Assembly: GCF_005049285.1 (NCBI RefSeq)
Contig: NZ_SOSC01000007.1
Span: 98,930 to 162,929 of the forward strand
Length of the DNA: 64,000 nt
Direction: 5' to 3'
DNA from: Halorientalis salina
Lineage (GTDB): Archaea; Halobacteriota; Halobacteria; Halobacteriales; Haloarculaceae
The translations under genes were made by a program, and so were the position numbers. Of this stretch, positions 63,801 to 64,000 are shown in pieces (position 1 is the first letter of the stretch; each line of letters begins with the position of its first letter). The notes under the pieces were generated by a model that had not been told where the DNA came from, made no database searches, and worked only from the letters and a program-made list of their open reading frames with translations.

Positions 63801-64000
63801 GTGAGTCTGCTCCACAGCGGTCGCAGTCTCCACAGGCGTTTCTTCGGAGTGACCCACTCCTAGTTTCTTCAACCCACGTTCCCAGACGTTCAATGCAGCA
63901 TTATAGTCACGATCAGTTGTGTAGCCGCAACTCGGACAGCTATGTTCTCGCACCCAGAGTGGTTTGTCTGTCTTCACACCACACTGTGAACATTCTTTGG
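63720..64000 (-). CDS. tnpB: RNA-guided transposon nuclease TnpB (IS1341/IS605 type), C-terminal part; 5' end outside window
   Basis: The last ~93 residues of a TnpB (OrfB) protein, running in from the right edge. The zinc-finger cysteine pairs CSQC and CPSC lie on either side of GVKTDKPLWVREHS. The RuvC-III segment CGYTTDRDYNAALNVW gives the catalytic aspartate in DRDYNAA. TnpB is a programmable nuclease related to Cas12 ancestors; in IS1341-type elements it often occurs without tnpA. The tail after the RuvC motif (GVGHSEETPVETATAV...) is the normal full-length end, so the C-terminus is intact. Whether the whole gene or a tnpA is present lies beyond the window. The stop sits inside a nested hairpin. 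Confidence 0.92.
   Translation of the reverse strand, partial: KECSQCGVKTDKPLWVREHSCPSCGYTTDRDYNAALNVWERGLKKLGVGHSEETPVETATAVEQTHQESVSASRVVEPGSPCLKEATRSVAE

Overview
The window is GC-rich chromosomal DNA from a haloarchaeon. Proteins are strongly acidic (Asp/Glu-rich), TATA-box promoters lie about 25-32 nt ahead of start codons, and marker genes are archaeal or haloarchaeal: aIF1A, RIO1, a Dim2-like KH protein, Trm1, a thermosome subunit, a glnA/lrp pair, an F420-type LLM oxidoreductase and KaiC/RAD55-like ATPases. A member of the Haloarculaceae is possible, but the genus cannot be fixed from sequence alone. No rRNA, tRNA or CRISPR array was recognised.

Layout. 1-4.3 kb: a UspA fragment, then a methionine block with metX between two metY paralogues. 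4.5-9 kb: a TraB-like protein, a class V aminotransferase and a bacterial-type NAD+ DNA ligase. 9.3-20.8 kb: a CARDB-like surface protein, an ABC-2 exporter, a Rieske protein, UvrC, an SPFH protein, a KaiC-like ATPase operon, an Nmad3-like protein, a Tat lipoprotein and a hexapeptide acyltransferase. 20.9-29.9 kb: a cytochrome c maturation (System I) island (ccmE, A, B, a secreted partner, F, G, a TsdA-like diheme cytochrome c, ccdA, ccmC and a 39-residue ccmD). 29.9-36.7 kb: CPBP protease, aldo/keto reductase, SWIM zinc-finger protein, Trm1, small zinc-ribbon protein, YihY fusion and PAP2 protein. 36.7-45 kb: glnA with divergent lrp, TetR-MATE pair, AEC carrier, HEAT/pseudokinase and an alcohol dehydrogenase. 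45.4-50.8 kb: aif1A, rio1 and the KH-domain gene, the last split off by an accessory block that carries a transducer/degenerate RecA fusion. 50.8-59.3 kb: NCS2 permease, thermosome, NDH-2-like flavoprotein, DUF445 protein and SCP2-like protein. 59.6-64 kb: an unusual HMG-CoA reductase fusion divergent from a condensation-fold acyltransferase, an unknown protein, and the 3' end of an IS1341-type tnpB with its structured RNA-like tail.

The genes form three main functional groups. The ccm island should attach heme to periplasmic-side cytochromes and carries one likely client, a TsdA-like diheme cytochrome. CcmH/CcmI are not visible, and CcmE has an atypical heme-binding site. The met block feeds homoserine into homocysteine through O-acetylhomoserine, and both metY genes share an upstream motif. 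The information-processing genes (aif1A, rio1, dim2, trm1, thermosome, ligA, uvrC) are housekeeping.

The strongest candidates for something undescribed are the HMG-CoA reductase with an extra N-terminal domain beside a condensation-fold enzyme, the soluble chemotaxis transducer fused to a RecA-fold domain that has lost its P-loop, and the atypical ccm island with its TsdA-like cytochrome and short overlapping upstream ORF.
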